NCBI GenBank assembly: GCA_017853515.1
Contig: JAFMJK010000012.1
Location: 1 to 20,770 of the forward strand
Direction: 5' to 3'
DNA length: 20,770 bases
Source: Chthoniobacterales bacterium
Lineage (GTDB): Bacteria > Verrucomicrobiota > Verrucomicrobiia > Chthoniobacterales > JACTMZ01
The position numbers and the translations under genes were made by a program. Below, piece after piece: positions 7,521 through 15,108 of this stretch. Below the pieces are notes generated by a model. That model was not told where the DNA came from. It ran no database searches and saw only the letters and a list, made by a program, of their open reading frames with translations. Position 1 is the first letter of the stretch; each line of letters starts with the position of its first letter.

Positions 7521-9673
7521 TCCGGCGCTCCCACGAATTCCGCATCGCGGTGCTCGGCGCCGTGGCGCTGTCCGTTTTCCTCATGCTCCTCGGGCGCCTC
7601 TGGTATGTGCAGGTGGCGCGCGGCTCGGAATACACCTCGCGCATCCGCAGCACCTCGCAGGTGAGTGTCCGCCTGCCCGCTGTGCGCGGGGAGATCCTCG
7701 ACCGCAACGGGATGCATTTCGCGCGAAACCGCGCGAGCAACACACTCGAATTGTATCTCCCGGACATCGTGCGCGAATACCGCAACCGCTTCGGTGATGT
7801 CCCGATGCGCAATTACCGCACCACCGTCGGCGGAATGATGGCCGACAAATCCGAGCCGGATATCGTCAAAATCGTCAACGAAGCGGTCATCCCGCGTCTG
7901 TCGGAACTCGGGCTGGCCCGCGACTACAACGCCGACTCGCTGCGCAACCACTTCCGCAACGAAACCGAAGTCCCCTTCACCTACGCGGAGGATCTGGACT
8001 ATGAATCGATGGCCCGGTTCGCCGAACACGGCGTCGAACTTGCCGGCGTCAACCTCACGGTGCGTCCCGTCCGTCGCTATGTCTACGGGGCCCTCGGCTC
8101 GCATTTCCTCGGCTATGTCGGTGTTCCCGACAAGATCGACAAGGAGGACGCGGCCGCTTTCAACTATTACCAACCCGACACGGAGGGCAAAGCGCAGCTC
8201 GAACTGGCCATGGACGCCGATCTGCGCGGTTCGCCCGGCGCGCGCATCATGCAACGCAACGCCAAGGGACGCATCGAGGGGGAAGCGCGGCGCGAAGATC
8301 CCAAGCAGGGCAACAGCATCGTCCTCACCATCGACGCGCGCATCCAGCACATCGCGGAACAGGCCCTCCGCGCCGTCGGCCGCGGCGCCGCCGTGGTGGT
8401 CGATCCGAACAACGGCGACGTCCTCGCCATGGCCAGCGTGCCTTCGTTCGACCCGAACAGTTTTATCCCGTCCATTTCCGCCAGTGATTGGAAAAGCCTC
8501 ACTGCGGACGCCACCGACCCGCTGCTCAACCGCGCCACCAGCGCTTACGCGCCGGGATCGACCTACAAGATTGCGACCGCTCTCGCCGGCTTGCGCACGG
8601 GCGTCTTCGACAAGTCGTTCAACTGCTCCGGCGGCGTGCAATACGGAAAGCACTTCATGAAGTGCACGGGAACGCACGGCTCTCTCGGCCTCACTTCCGC
8701 CATCCGCGTCTCTTGCAACTCCTACTTTTTTCAATACGGCAACAAGTCCGGCATCGCGGAGATCGATGCCGTGGGGGAAATGCTCGGATTGGGCCAGAAA
8801 TCGGGGCTGCCCCTCAGTGGCGAATACAGCGGTATCCTGCCCGGGCCGGAATGGCTGGCCAAGCGCACCACGCGGGAACGTTGGTCGGGCGGACAGACAG
8901 CCAATACTTCCATCGGCCAGGGCTTTGTCCTCGCCACGCCATTGCAGATGGCCATGGTCGCGGCGACCGTCGCCAACTGGGGCACGAGCTACTTTCCCCG
9001 CATCGTCGACAAGGTGCTCGCGCCGGACGGATCCGTCATCCGGCAGGAACCGGTCAAAGTGCGGGCCAATCTGCTCGAGAACGGATTCACCCTCGACCAG
9101 ATCGGCATCGTGCGCAGCGGCATGTGGGATGTGGTCAACCGCGGCGGCGGCACGGGCGGCAACGCGCGCATCAAAAATTATGACGTGGCCGGCAAGACGG
9201 GCACCGCGCAATTCTGGCGCCGCGGCACGCCTGACAATCACACGTGGTTCATCGCCTTCGCACCCTACGAAAAACCGCGCTACGCCGTATGCGTCATGGT
9301 CAACGGGGGCGCATCGGGCGGCGGGGTGGCCGCCCCCATCGCGGCGAAAATTCTCGCCGAGACTTTCAAGATCGAGGAGGGAGAGGAATACAAAGTCGCC
9401 GAACTCGAGCCGGCCAAGGGCAGCTTCAGCTTTGTCTCCAGCGTCGACTTCGGACGCTCCGTGCCGGCCGCCCTGGCCGATGCTCCTCCGGGGGAACCCG
9501 CGGGCGGCGAGGCCGACCAGACCGCCGGGGCAAGCGCGGCGGCTCCCACCGTGCGCCCGGCCGCCGATGCCGAAGGCACCGTGCAGCAGAAAAAACCGAA
9601 TCTTTTCCAGCGCCTCTTCGGGGGCGGAAAAAAGAAAGAGAAAAAAGAAACACCGCAGCGCCAAGGGCGCTGA
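7517..9673 (+). CDS. mrdA: Penicillin-binding protein 2 with Lys-rich C-terminal extension
   Basis: Class B transpeptidase that cross-links lateral-wall peptidoglycan in the periplasm. The protein has 718 residues, longer than the usual 600-650. There is a cytoplasmic stub and a membrane helix (about 9-27), then the pedestal domain with the RGEILDRNG motif (58-65). The transpeptidase domain has SxxK as STYK (Ser348 nucleophile, Lys351), SxN as SCN (399-401) and KTG (560-562). After the fold ends near residue 620 there is an Ala/Pro/Glu-rich linker and a strongly basic tail, FGGGKKKEKKETPQRQGR. The ATG overlaps the mreD stop as ATGA. No rodA follows; rng does, after 20 bases. The tail is encoded by an A-rich tract holding an A AAA AAG heptamer in -1 frameshift phase. 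Confidence 0.95.
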   Translation: MIRRSHEFRIAVLGAVALSVFLMLLGRLWYVQVARGSEYTSRIRSTSQVSVRLPAVRGEILDRNGMHFARNRASNTLELYLPDIVREYRNRFGDVPMRNYRTTVGGMMADKSEPDIVKIVNEAVIPRLSELGLARDYNADSLRNHFRNETEVPFTYAEDLDYESMARFAEHGVELAGVNLTVRPVRRYVYGALGSHFLGYVGVPDKIDKEDAAAFNYYQPDTEGKAQLELAMDADLRGSPGARIMQRNAKGRIEGEARREDPKQGNSIVLTIDARIQHIAEQALRAVGRGAAVVVDPNNGDVLAMASVPSFDPNSFIPSISASDWKSLTADATDPLLNRATSAYAPGSTYKIATALAGLRTGVFDKSFNCSGGVQYGKHFMKCTGTHGSLGLTSAIRVSCNSYFFQYGNKSGIAEIDAVGEMLGLGQKSGLPLSGEYSGILPGPEWLAKRTTRERWSGGQTANTSIGQGFVLATPLQMAMVAATVANWGTSYFPRIVDKVLAPDGSVIRQEPVKVRANLLENGFTLDQIGIVRSGMWDVVNRGGGTGGNARIKNYDVAGKTGTAQFWRRGTPDNHTWFIAFAPYEKPRYAVCVMVNGGASGGGVAAPIAAKILAETFKIEEGEEYKVAELEPAKGSFSFVSSVDFGRSVPAALADAPPGEPAGGEADQTAGASAAAPTVRPAADAEGTVQQKKPNLFQRLFGGGKKKEKKETPQRQGR
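9628..9634 (+). other. Possible -1 frameshift site (A AAA AAG) at the end of mrdA
   Basis: In the mrdA frame the codons read GGA AAA AAG, so the heptamer A AAA AAG at 9628-9634 is in the X XXY YYZ phase of known -1 slippery sites. The -1 frame runs without a stop through the mrdA end and the spacer into the rng ATG at 9694. A G-rich string (9620-9627) lies directly upstream and a 7-bp stem-loop begins 21 bases downstream. A second A6G (9641-9647) lies 8 bases before that stem-loop but is in a different phase. Function is unproven. Confidence 0.35.
9656..9672 (+). other. Stem-loop spanning the mrdA stop codon
   Basis: CAGCGCC (9656-9662), loop AAG, GGCGCTG (9666-9672) form a perfect 7-bp stem that includes the first two bases of the mrdA TGA. 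On the plus strand it is followed by CACCAACCCAACACC without T residues, so it is not an intrinsic terminator there. On the opposite strand a T-rich tract follows. It could be an RNA processing or attenuation element between mrdA and rng, or a frameshift stimulator. Confidence 0.5.
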
Positions 9674-9693
9674 CACCAACCCAACACCTTACC

Positions 9694-11268
9694 ATGATCG
9701 AAAAAGTCAAAAAACTGCTCGGGCTCCCGACCAAATCCGGCGGCACCCGCCTCATCGTCAACGCCGAGAAACTCGAAAAACGCGTGGCTGTCCTCGAGGA
9801 CGGCCAACTCGAGGAGTACAACGTGGAACGCGTCTCCGACCGCAACATCGTCGGCAGCGTCTACAAGGGCCGCGTGAAAAACATCGAACAGGGCCTCAAG
9901 GCCATGTTCGTCGACATCGGATTCGAGAAAAACGCCTTCCTGCACTTCTGGGATGCCATCCCCGCGGCCTTGGACAGCGGCATCGAGGAAGTGCGCCGCA
10001 ACACGGGCAAGAAACTCCCGCGCAAAATCACGGCCAAGGACATCCCGACGATTTATCCGCCGGGCTCGGAGATCATGGTGCAGGTGAGCAAGGGACCGAT
10101 CGGCACGAAAGGCCCGCGCATCACGACGAACATCAGCATGCCCGGACGCTACCTCGTCCTCATGCCGCACAGCCCGCAATGCGGCATCTCGCGCAAGATC
10201 GACGACCCGAAGGAGCGCGACCGACTCCGCACCATTCTCAACGAACTCGATATTCCCGAGGGAATGGGCGTGATCATCCGCACGGTCGGGGCCGGCCAGC
10301 GTTCGCGTTTCTTCGTCCGCGACCTCGCCCTGCTGCTGGACCAGTGGAGGGAGATCGAGCGCAACATGGAGACGCAGCGCGCCCCCTACCAGCTCTTCGA
10401 GGAGCCCGGTCTCGTCGAGCGCACGGTGCGCGACTTTCTCACCGATGAAGTCGACGCCGTCATCTGCGACGACCTCGCATCGGTCGAGCGCATGCAGGAA
10501 CTTGTGGCCCAGGTTTCACCGCGCTCGAAGAAGCGCATCCAGTTTTACAACGAGCCGCAGCACATCTTCGACAAATACGGCGTGCACAAGCAGGTGGAGA
10601 AGGCTTTCACCCGCCAGGTCTGGCTGCCCTGCGGCGGCTACATCGTGATCGACGAAACCGAGGCCCTCATCTCGGTGGACGTGAACACGGGACGCAACAA
10701 GGGCGGCAAGGAAGTGGACAAGACGATCCTGCAGACCAACCTCGAGGCGGTCGACGAGATCGCCCGCCAGATGCGGTTGCGCAACATCGGCGGCCTCATC
10801 GTGGCCGACCTCATCGACATGAAATCGCGCAAGGACCAGCAGGCCGTCTACCTGCGCATGCGGCAGCGCCTCAAGCGCGACAAGGCGCGCACGCACGTCC
10901 TTCCCATCTCGCAGCTCGGGCTCATGGAAATGACCCGCCAGCGCGCGGCCGAAAGCATGCGCATGTCGCAGTTCGACCCGTGCCCGCACTGCGAGGGCCG
11001 CGGCCTCATCAAGAACCTCATGACCATGTCCGTCGAATTGCAGCGCGCCCTGCACTCGGTCATGCGCAAGCACATCGATTCGGTGCACGAGGTCAAAATC
11101 ATCGTCAATCCCGAGTTGCTCGAGCGGCTGCGCACGGAGGACGAGGAGCTTCTCGTCGACATCGAGCGCCGCTACGGGGGAAGACTCTCGTTCAAGCCCG
11201 ATCCGTCGATGCACCGTGAGAAGTTCGTCATCACCGACGCGAACACGGGCGAGGAACTCAAGGGGTAA
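9694..11268 (+). CDS. rng: Ribonuclease E/G family endoribonuclease
   Basis: Cuts single-stranded A/U-rich RNA during rRNA maturation and mRNA decay. The protein has 524 residues, an RNase G-like length without the long degradosome scaffold of RNase E. An S1 domain occupies about 46-150 (NIVGSVYKGRVKNIEQGLKA at 51-70). The DNase I-like catalytic region carries Mg2+ aspartates in ISVDVNTGR (Asp329) and GGLIVADLIDM (Asp372, Asp375). The Zn-link CPHCEGRG (Cys430, Cys433) supports dimerisation. I chose the ATG at 9694 because the protein then starts MIEKVKKLLGLP just before the conserved region. The frame is open much further upstream, but only inside mrdA. No Shine-Dalgarno sequence is visible. 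The gene lies directly after mrdA; E. coli also has rng downstream of mreBCD. Its 3' end overlaps the convergent gene by 11 bases. Confidence 0.95.
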   Translation: MIEKVKKLLGLPTKSGGTRLIVNAEKLEKRVAVLEDGQLEEYNVERVSDRNIVGSVYKGRVKNIEQGLKAMFVDIGFEKNAFLHFWDAIPAALDSGIEEVRRNTGKKLPRKITAKDIPTIYPPGSEIMVQVSKGPIGTKGPRITTNISMPGRYLVLMPHSPQCGISRKIDDPKERDRLRTILNELDIPEGMGVIIRTVGAGQRSRFFVRDLALLLDQWREIERNMETQRAPYQLFEEPGLVERTVRDFLTDEVDAVICDDLASVERMQELVAQVSPRSKKRIQFYNEPQHIFDKYGVHKQVEKAFTRQVWLPCGGYIVIDETEALISVDVNTGRNKGGKEVDKTILQTNLEAVDEIARQMRLRNIGGLIVADLIDMKSRKDQQAVYLRMRQRLKRDKARTHVLPISQLGLMEMTRQRAAESMRMSQFDPCPHCEGRGLIKNLMTMSVELQRALHSVMRKHIDSVHEVKIIVNPELLERLRTEDEELLVDIERRYGGRLSFKPDPSMHREKFVITDANTGEELKG

Positions 11269-12772
11269 ACGGTTCCGGATCCTCCACGGGGGGCGGCGTC
11301 TTTTCCACGCCGCCCTCCATTTCGATCGCGCCGGCATCGAACGCGGTGATCCCGCCCAGGTTCGAGACGCTGTATTGCTCCACGCACGCGCCGTCGCCTT
11401 GGTAAAATTGCGCGGCGCCCGGCGTTGGCCCGGCAACCACCGCCAAACGACCGAAGCCCGGATCTTCCGAGACGCGCACAAGAGGCAACCCGTCGGACGT
11501 GACCAAACCCGTCCCGCCGGCAAAGACGGAAGCAGCCAAAGCGAGGGAACGAGGCGCGGAGGGATCGAGGGGATTCTCGCGCAAACCGACCGTGATTTCC
11601 CCGGGCAAGTCACCGGTGGCGGCCGACAGTTTGCCGCCGGTCAGACCGAAGGAGTCGCTTGCCGTGATGGTTTTGTCCGCCAAGAGTTCCCAGCCGTTCG
11701 ACGCGTTCCGGCGGATGGCGACGGTCCTCTCCGTGTTCGCTCCGGCAAAGACTGCGGCGAAATAATCCGCGTCGACCGCGGCCGCGAGGGACGCCGGTTC
11801 TCCGGCGGACGCAGCGACCCATTCGGCCAGCCGTCCTTCCTCGGGCGAATACTGCACGACCGCGACAGAGCCGTCCGCGGACTGCTCCAAAGCCCAGAAC
11901 GTGTTGCCGCGTCCCGAGGCCAAAGCGCGCACTTTGCTCGCCGCGGGTGTTTCGAGCCGTTGCCATTCCGGCGCGCCGTGCCAGAGCGAGCCATCTTCGC
12001 CCGCGACGACCACATCGTCGGTCCCGAGCGGAGCAACGGCCGCGGGTTTGACCGGAGGCGCGGACAACGCGGAGCGCCCGGTCAAATTCGTCGCATCGTA
12101 AATCTTGATCCCGCTCCCGGAGAGAACCGCCAAACAATCCTCGCGTCCGGCCACATCGACCGGATCGTCGGAAAGTTCCACCCCCGCGACTTCCTTGCCG
12201 GTCGCAAGATCGAGAGCGCGAAGTTTCTTGCCCGTGAGGACGAATACGCGGCCTCCCGCCACGGCCAGTTTCACGTTCTGTGCGGCGGCGGAAAGCGGTT
12301 CGGCCGCCAGCGTAACCCACGGGCTGGCATTCTGCGGCGAGTAACGCAGCAGCGCTCCCCTGTCTCCGGCAAGACGCGCAGCGAGGAGAAGGTCGCCCCC
12401 GGCAAGAATGCCGATCGCTCCCACCGAAACAATGCGCGGCGCGTCTTCGGTCGTGATCCAGCCGTTGAAATGGAACGCCTCGCCGTCCACAGCCACGTCT
12501 TCCATATGGAATCCCCTCGCCGTGTAGGTTCCCGCCGCAACCGGCTGGCCGACCGAGTCTTTGCCGTCCCACTCGGTCGACAGTCCGTTGAGACCCGCGG
12601 AGAAGTCCGCGATCGGCCATTCGTCGCAGAGCACACGCACCAACTTCCCCGCATTGTCGTAAATACCGAGACTGATCGTGCCTTCCGCCGAAGGCGGGAC
12701 AAAGCGGATTTCCACGGCATGAGCCGCAGTCGCGAACAGCAGAAGTCCGTAGATTAAGCGTAGTGCCGCCAT
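11258..12772 (-). CDS. Secreted FlgD-Ig domain, beta-propeller-like protein of unknown function
   Basis: A 504-residue exported protein. A signal peptide is clear (hydrophobic core LIYGLLLFATAA, likely cleavage after AHA at residue 19). Residues 22-86 look like a FlgD-type Ig domain, with GIYDNAGKLVRVL then TEWDGKDSVGQPVAAGTYTA. The rest (about 110-480) is a series of short beta-rich repeats with GGD, GGR and GED turns, as in a propeller or quinoprotein-like fold. The C-terminus is Pro/Glu-rich (EKTPPPVEDPEPFTP). No catalytic motif is recognised. The ATG at 12772 lies inside the end of the GH57 gene (19-base overlap), so it is probably co-translated with it. Its 3' end overlaps rng by 11 bases and contains a strong hairpin. 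A larger frame up to 12808 adds 12 residues before the signal peptide and is rejected. Confidence 0.8.
   Translation of the reverse strand: MAALRLIYGLLLFATAAHAVEIRFVPPSAEGTISLGIYDNAGKLVRVLCDEWPIADFSAGLNGLSTEWDGKDSVGQPVAAGTYTARGFHMEDVAVDGEAFHFNGWITTEDAPRIVSVGAIGILAGGDLLLAARLAGDRGALLRYSPQNASPWVTLAAEPLSAAAQNVKLAVAGGRVFVLTGKKLRALDLATGKEVAGVELSDDPVDVAGREDCLAVLSGSGIKIYDATNLTGRSALSAPPVKPAAVAPLGTDDVVVAGEDGSLWHGAPEWQRLETPAASKVRALASGRGNTFWALEQSADGSVAVVQYSPEEGRLAEWVAASAGEPASLAAAVDADYFAAVFAGANTERTVAIRRNASNGWELLADKTITASDSFGLTGGKLSAATGDLPGEITVGLRENPLDPSAPRSLALAASVFAGGTGLVTSDGLPLVRVSEDPGFGRLAVVAGPTPGAAQFYQGDGACVEQYSVSNLGGITAFDAGAIEMEGGVEKTPPPVEDPEPFTP
11289..11319 (+). terminator. Terminator-like hairpin for rng, inside the convergent gene
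   Basis: GGGGGGCGGCGT (11289-11300), loop CTTTTCC, ACGCCGCCCTCC (11308-11319) make a 12-bp stem with one G-U pair, starting 20 bases after the rng stop. The bases that follow are ATTTCG, a weak T-run, so efficiency as an intrinsic terminator is uncertain. The stem lies within codons of the convergent secreted-protein gene (its EGGVEKTPPPV region). Confidence 0.55.
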
Positions 12773-14334
12773 TCCAAATCGGGGAAAATGTTGTCCCTTT
12801 CCCGGCACGCGGCGAGAAAATCCGCATCCGGTCGCCCGGCTTCGAGCACCTCGTGCAAGCGGTTGAACCGCAGCAGATGGTCCTTCGTCCGCCGCGCGGC
12901 GTAATCCCGCGCCGTTCCGGTTCGCATGAGAAACGCCCAGTCACTCGACTGGGCGAGCAGGAGTTCGCGCGCCATTTGCTGCAAGGTATCCTGCTTCCAT
13001 TTCGTCCGGGTTTTCACGTTTTTGCCCGCCGCCTCGTGCATGCGGCGCGATGCCGCGTGAAGATGCGGATAAATCCACGCGTTCGACTGGTCCAACCATA
13101 CCTCCCAATATCCCTTGTTCCCCCAACTCGAGGCGCAGGGTTGGACCACCTGCAGGATGTCGTTGTCCGCCAGATACCCGGAAGGCGTGGCGAACTCGAA
13201 GACGCTTTGATCGTAGGCCGCCTTGCGCAGGAACAGGTCGAGAAACTCCGGCCCCTCGAACCACCAGTGCCCGAACAATTCCGCGTCATAAGGACTGACC
13301 ACCACCGGATCGATCGGCATCTCCGCGCAAAGCGGTTGGAATTGCCCGATACGGTTGGCCAGAAAGTCGGACGCATGCGCATCCGCGGCCGATTCGGCCC
13401 ACGGACGGTGATAGATTTCCTTGTCTCCGGTGCGGCCGGTGATGCGGTGGTATTTCAGACCGGTGAACTTGCGGTTTCCGTCCGCGCCGAGGAACGGCCG
13501 CAAGTAGTCGAGTCCGAGATCGTATCCGATATCGCGGTAGAAATCGCGGTAGGCCGGATCGCCGGGATAGCCCTCTTCCGCGCTCCACACTTGGCGGCTC
13601 GAGTCGCGGTCGCGCGCGAATACGGCCGGACCCTCCGGCGTGTAGCACGGAGCGAAGATGGCGAAGCGCGGCTGCGGCTTGCCGAACATCAACCCGTGCG
13701 CATCGAGCACGAACCATTTGAGGTCCGCCTCGCGCAAAAACTTTTCCACTCCCGGAAAATAGGCGCATTCCGGCAGCCATATACCCGCCGGGGCGCGCCC
13801 GAAGCAGGACTTGTGGTAGTCGCACGCCACCTTGATCTGCGCCCGCACCGATTCCGGATGCTCGGCCATGAGCGGGAGAAAACCGTGCGTCGCCGCGCAG
13901 GTGATGATCTCGAGAAACCCGGCCTCCTGCAGCGCACGGAAGGCGGGGACGAGACGGCGGTGGCGCGATTCGAAGTATTCCTGCACGGCGAGGAAACGTC
14001 CGAGGTAAAACCGGGCGAGATCGTTGCGCGCGCGGTCATGCTCCGTGCGGCGCACCTCGCTCTCGGCCAGGGCGACCGAACGCGCGATGTGGCGCGCCGC
14101 GCGTTCCTGCAGCAGCGGATCCTCCATCATGGCGCAAAGCGTCGGCGTTACCGACATGGTCAGCCGGACCGGTGCTCCGTCCGCCGCAAGCCGGTCGAAA
14201 ACACGCAACAGCGGCACGTAGGTCTCGACGATCGCCTCGTAGAACCAGTCCTCCTCGAGGAAATCCTCGTGCTCGGGGTGCCGGACGTAAGGCAGATGCG
14301 CGTGCAACAAAAGGACGAACCTGCCTTTTCTCAT
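12754..14334 (-). CDS. GH57 family 1,4-alpha-glucan branching enzyme
   Basis: Makes alpha-1,6 branches in glycogen-like glucans; cytoplasmic. The protein has 526 residues, the length of characterised TK1436-type GH57 branching enzymes. The N-terminal FVLLLHAHLPYVRHPE (6-21) is the first GH57 motif. The nucleophile motif is GIWLPECAY (Glu189) and the acid/base motif is VVSPYDAELFGHWWFEGPEF (Asp350). Conserved SSWGNKGYWEVW (402-413) and the C-terminal helical DUF1957-like region follow. The ATG at 14334 gives MRKGRFVLLLHAHLP; the longer open frame to 14688 runs antisense through the C39-like gene and is rejected. A weak AGG lies 6 bases before the ATG. It overlaps the downstream secreted-protein gene by 19 bases. 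No other glycogen genes are in the window. Confidence 0.92.
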   Translation of the reverse strand: MRKGRFVLLLHAHLPYVRHPEHEDFLEEDWFYEAIVETYVPLLRVFDRLAADGAPVRLTMSVTPTLCAMMEDPLLQERAARHIARSVALAESEVRRTEHDRARNDLARFYLGRFLAVQEYFESRHRRLVPAFRALQEAGFLEIITCAATHGFLPLMAEHPESVRAQIKVACDYHKSCFGRAPAGIWLPECAYFPGVEKFLREADLKWFVLDAHGLMFGKPQPRFAIFAPCYTPEGPAVFARDRDSSRQVWSAEEGYPGDPAYRDFYRDIGYDLGLDYLRPFLGADGNRKFTGLKYHRITGRTGDKEIYHRPWAESAADAHASDFLANRIGQFQPLCAEMPIDPVVVSPYDAELFGHWWFEGPEFLDLFLRKAAYDQSVFEFATPSGYLADNDILQVVQPCASSWGNKGYWEVWLDQSNAWIYPHLHAASRRMHEAAGKNVKTRTKWKQDTLQQMARELLLAQSSDWAFLMRTGTARDYAARRTKDHLLRFNRLHEVLEAGRPDADFLAACRERDNIFPDLEWRHYA

Positions 14335-14402
14335 CAACGGCCTAACATCGTCAGAGGCGCATGCCGCGGCAAGAACCGCTTTCGGAGCCCGGTTGCAAAA
14401 AC

Positions 14403-14427
14403 GGTTTGGCGGACGCGAGGTTTGGCG
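14403..14427. repeat. 9-bp direct repeat in the divergent spacer 14335-14440
   Basis: GGTTTGGCG occurs at 14403-14411 and again at 14419-14427, 16 bases apart centre to centre. It lies 14 to 38 bases before the C39-like gene, in the 106-base spacer between that gene and the branching enzyme. It could be a tandem regulator site. I see no convincing promoter boxes in the spacer. Confidence 0.4.
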
Positions 14428-14440
14428 TTTTCTTTGCACC

Positions 14441-15073
14441 ATGCGCGCGTTCCGTATCTTCGCTGTCCTTGCCGTCCTCGTCCTGCTCGGCGCGGGCGGT
14501 TGGTGGGCACGGGAATGGTCGCGCAAATCCTCCCCGCTTCCCCCGAGCGGCGGCCTTTGGTTTCCGGTCGCCGTGCTCAGCGACGTTCCCCATTTCGCGC
14601 AAAACGACAAGCGGTGGTCCGGCGACCAATTGGCCGATACGCCCGGAACGCTCGGCGCGGAGGGTTGTGCCGTCGCCTCCGCCGCCATGGTGCTTGCTTC
14701 CTACGGAGCCGATCTCGATCCCGGACGGCTGAACGAGCATTTGCGCGCGAACGAAGGCTATACCGACCGGGGATGGCTCTATTGGGAGAAGGCCTGCACC
14801 TACCCGCCGCCCGTGGCGCGGCATGTTTACGAGGATGACGCCTCGCACTACCTCATCGATTGGAACCTCCTGCGCGGCAATCCCGTCATCGTGCGCCTTC
14901 GCTACCCGAACGGAATCACCCACTTCGTCGTGGTTGTCGGCAAGTCGGGCTACGATTACCTCATCCGCGATCCGGGTGCCGGCTACGCCCGGGGCATTTA
15001 TTTCCTCTCCGAGTTCGGCAGCCCGATCGAGGCCCTGCGTTTCTACGAAAAATTGCCCGAAGGGCAGGCCTGA
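14441..15073 (+). CDS. Membrane-anchored C39-like cysteine peptidase
   Basis: A 210-residue protein. One N-terminal hydrophobic helix (about 4-22) is followed by WW and basic residues, so it is either a signal anchor or an uncleaved signal, and the catalytic part is probably outside the inner membrane. The peptidase C39-like triad can be read: Gln54 in HFAQND (oxyanion hole), Cys76 in GAEGCAVASAAMVL, His161 in GITHFVVVVG and Asp177 in IRDPG. The family includes bacteriocin-leader and other small-protein processing enzymes, but there is no ABC transporter domain here, so the substrate is unknown. I chose the ATG at 14441 because it leads straight into the hydrophobic segment; an in-frame TTG at 14393 would add 16 residues. 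No Shine-Dalgarno sequence is seen; the ATG is preceded by ACC. A small secreted-protein gene follows after 35 bases. Confidence 0.82.
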   Translation: MRAFRIFAVLAVLVLLGAGGWWAREWSRKSSPLPPSGGLWFPVAVLSDVPHFAQNDKRWSGDQLADTPGTLGAEGCAVASAAMVLASYGADLDPGRLNEHLRANEGYTDRGWLYWEKACTYPPPVARHVYEDDASHYLIDWNLLRGNPVIVRLRYPNGITHFVVVVGKSGYDYLIRDPGAGYARGIYFLSEFGSPIEALRFYEKLPEGQA

Positions 15074-15108
15074 GCTTGCCTCGCGCCCCGCGCCACCCGA
15101 ATTTCCGC

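Noticed and set aside
7235..9679. 814-codon open frame on the minus strand across mreD and mrdA
   Set aside because: It is antisense to two well-recognised genes with clear motifs. Long antisense frames are expected in GC-rich coding DNA, and the translation shows no family resemblance.
12763..14838. 691-codon open frame on the plus strand opposite the branching enzyme
   Set aside because: Arg/Gly/Ala-rich shadow of the GH57 gene with no recognisable domain. The GH57 catalytic motifs settle the strand.
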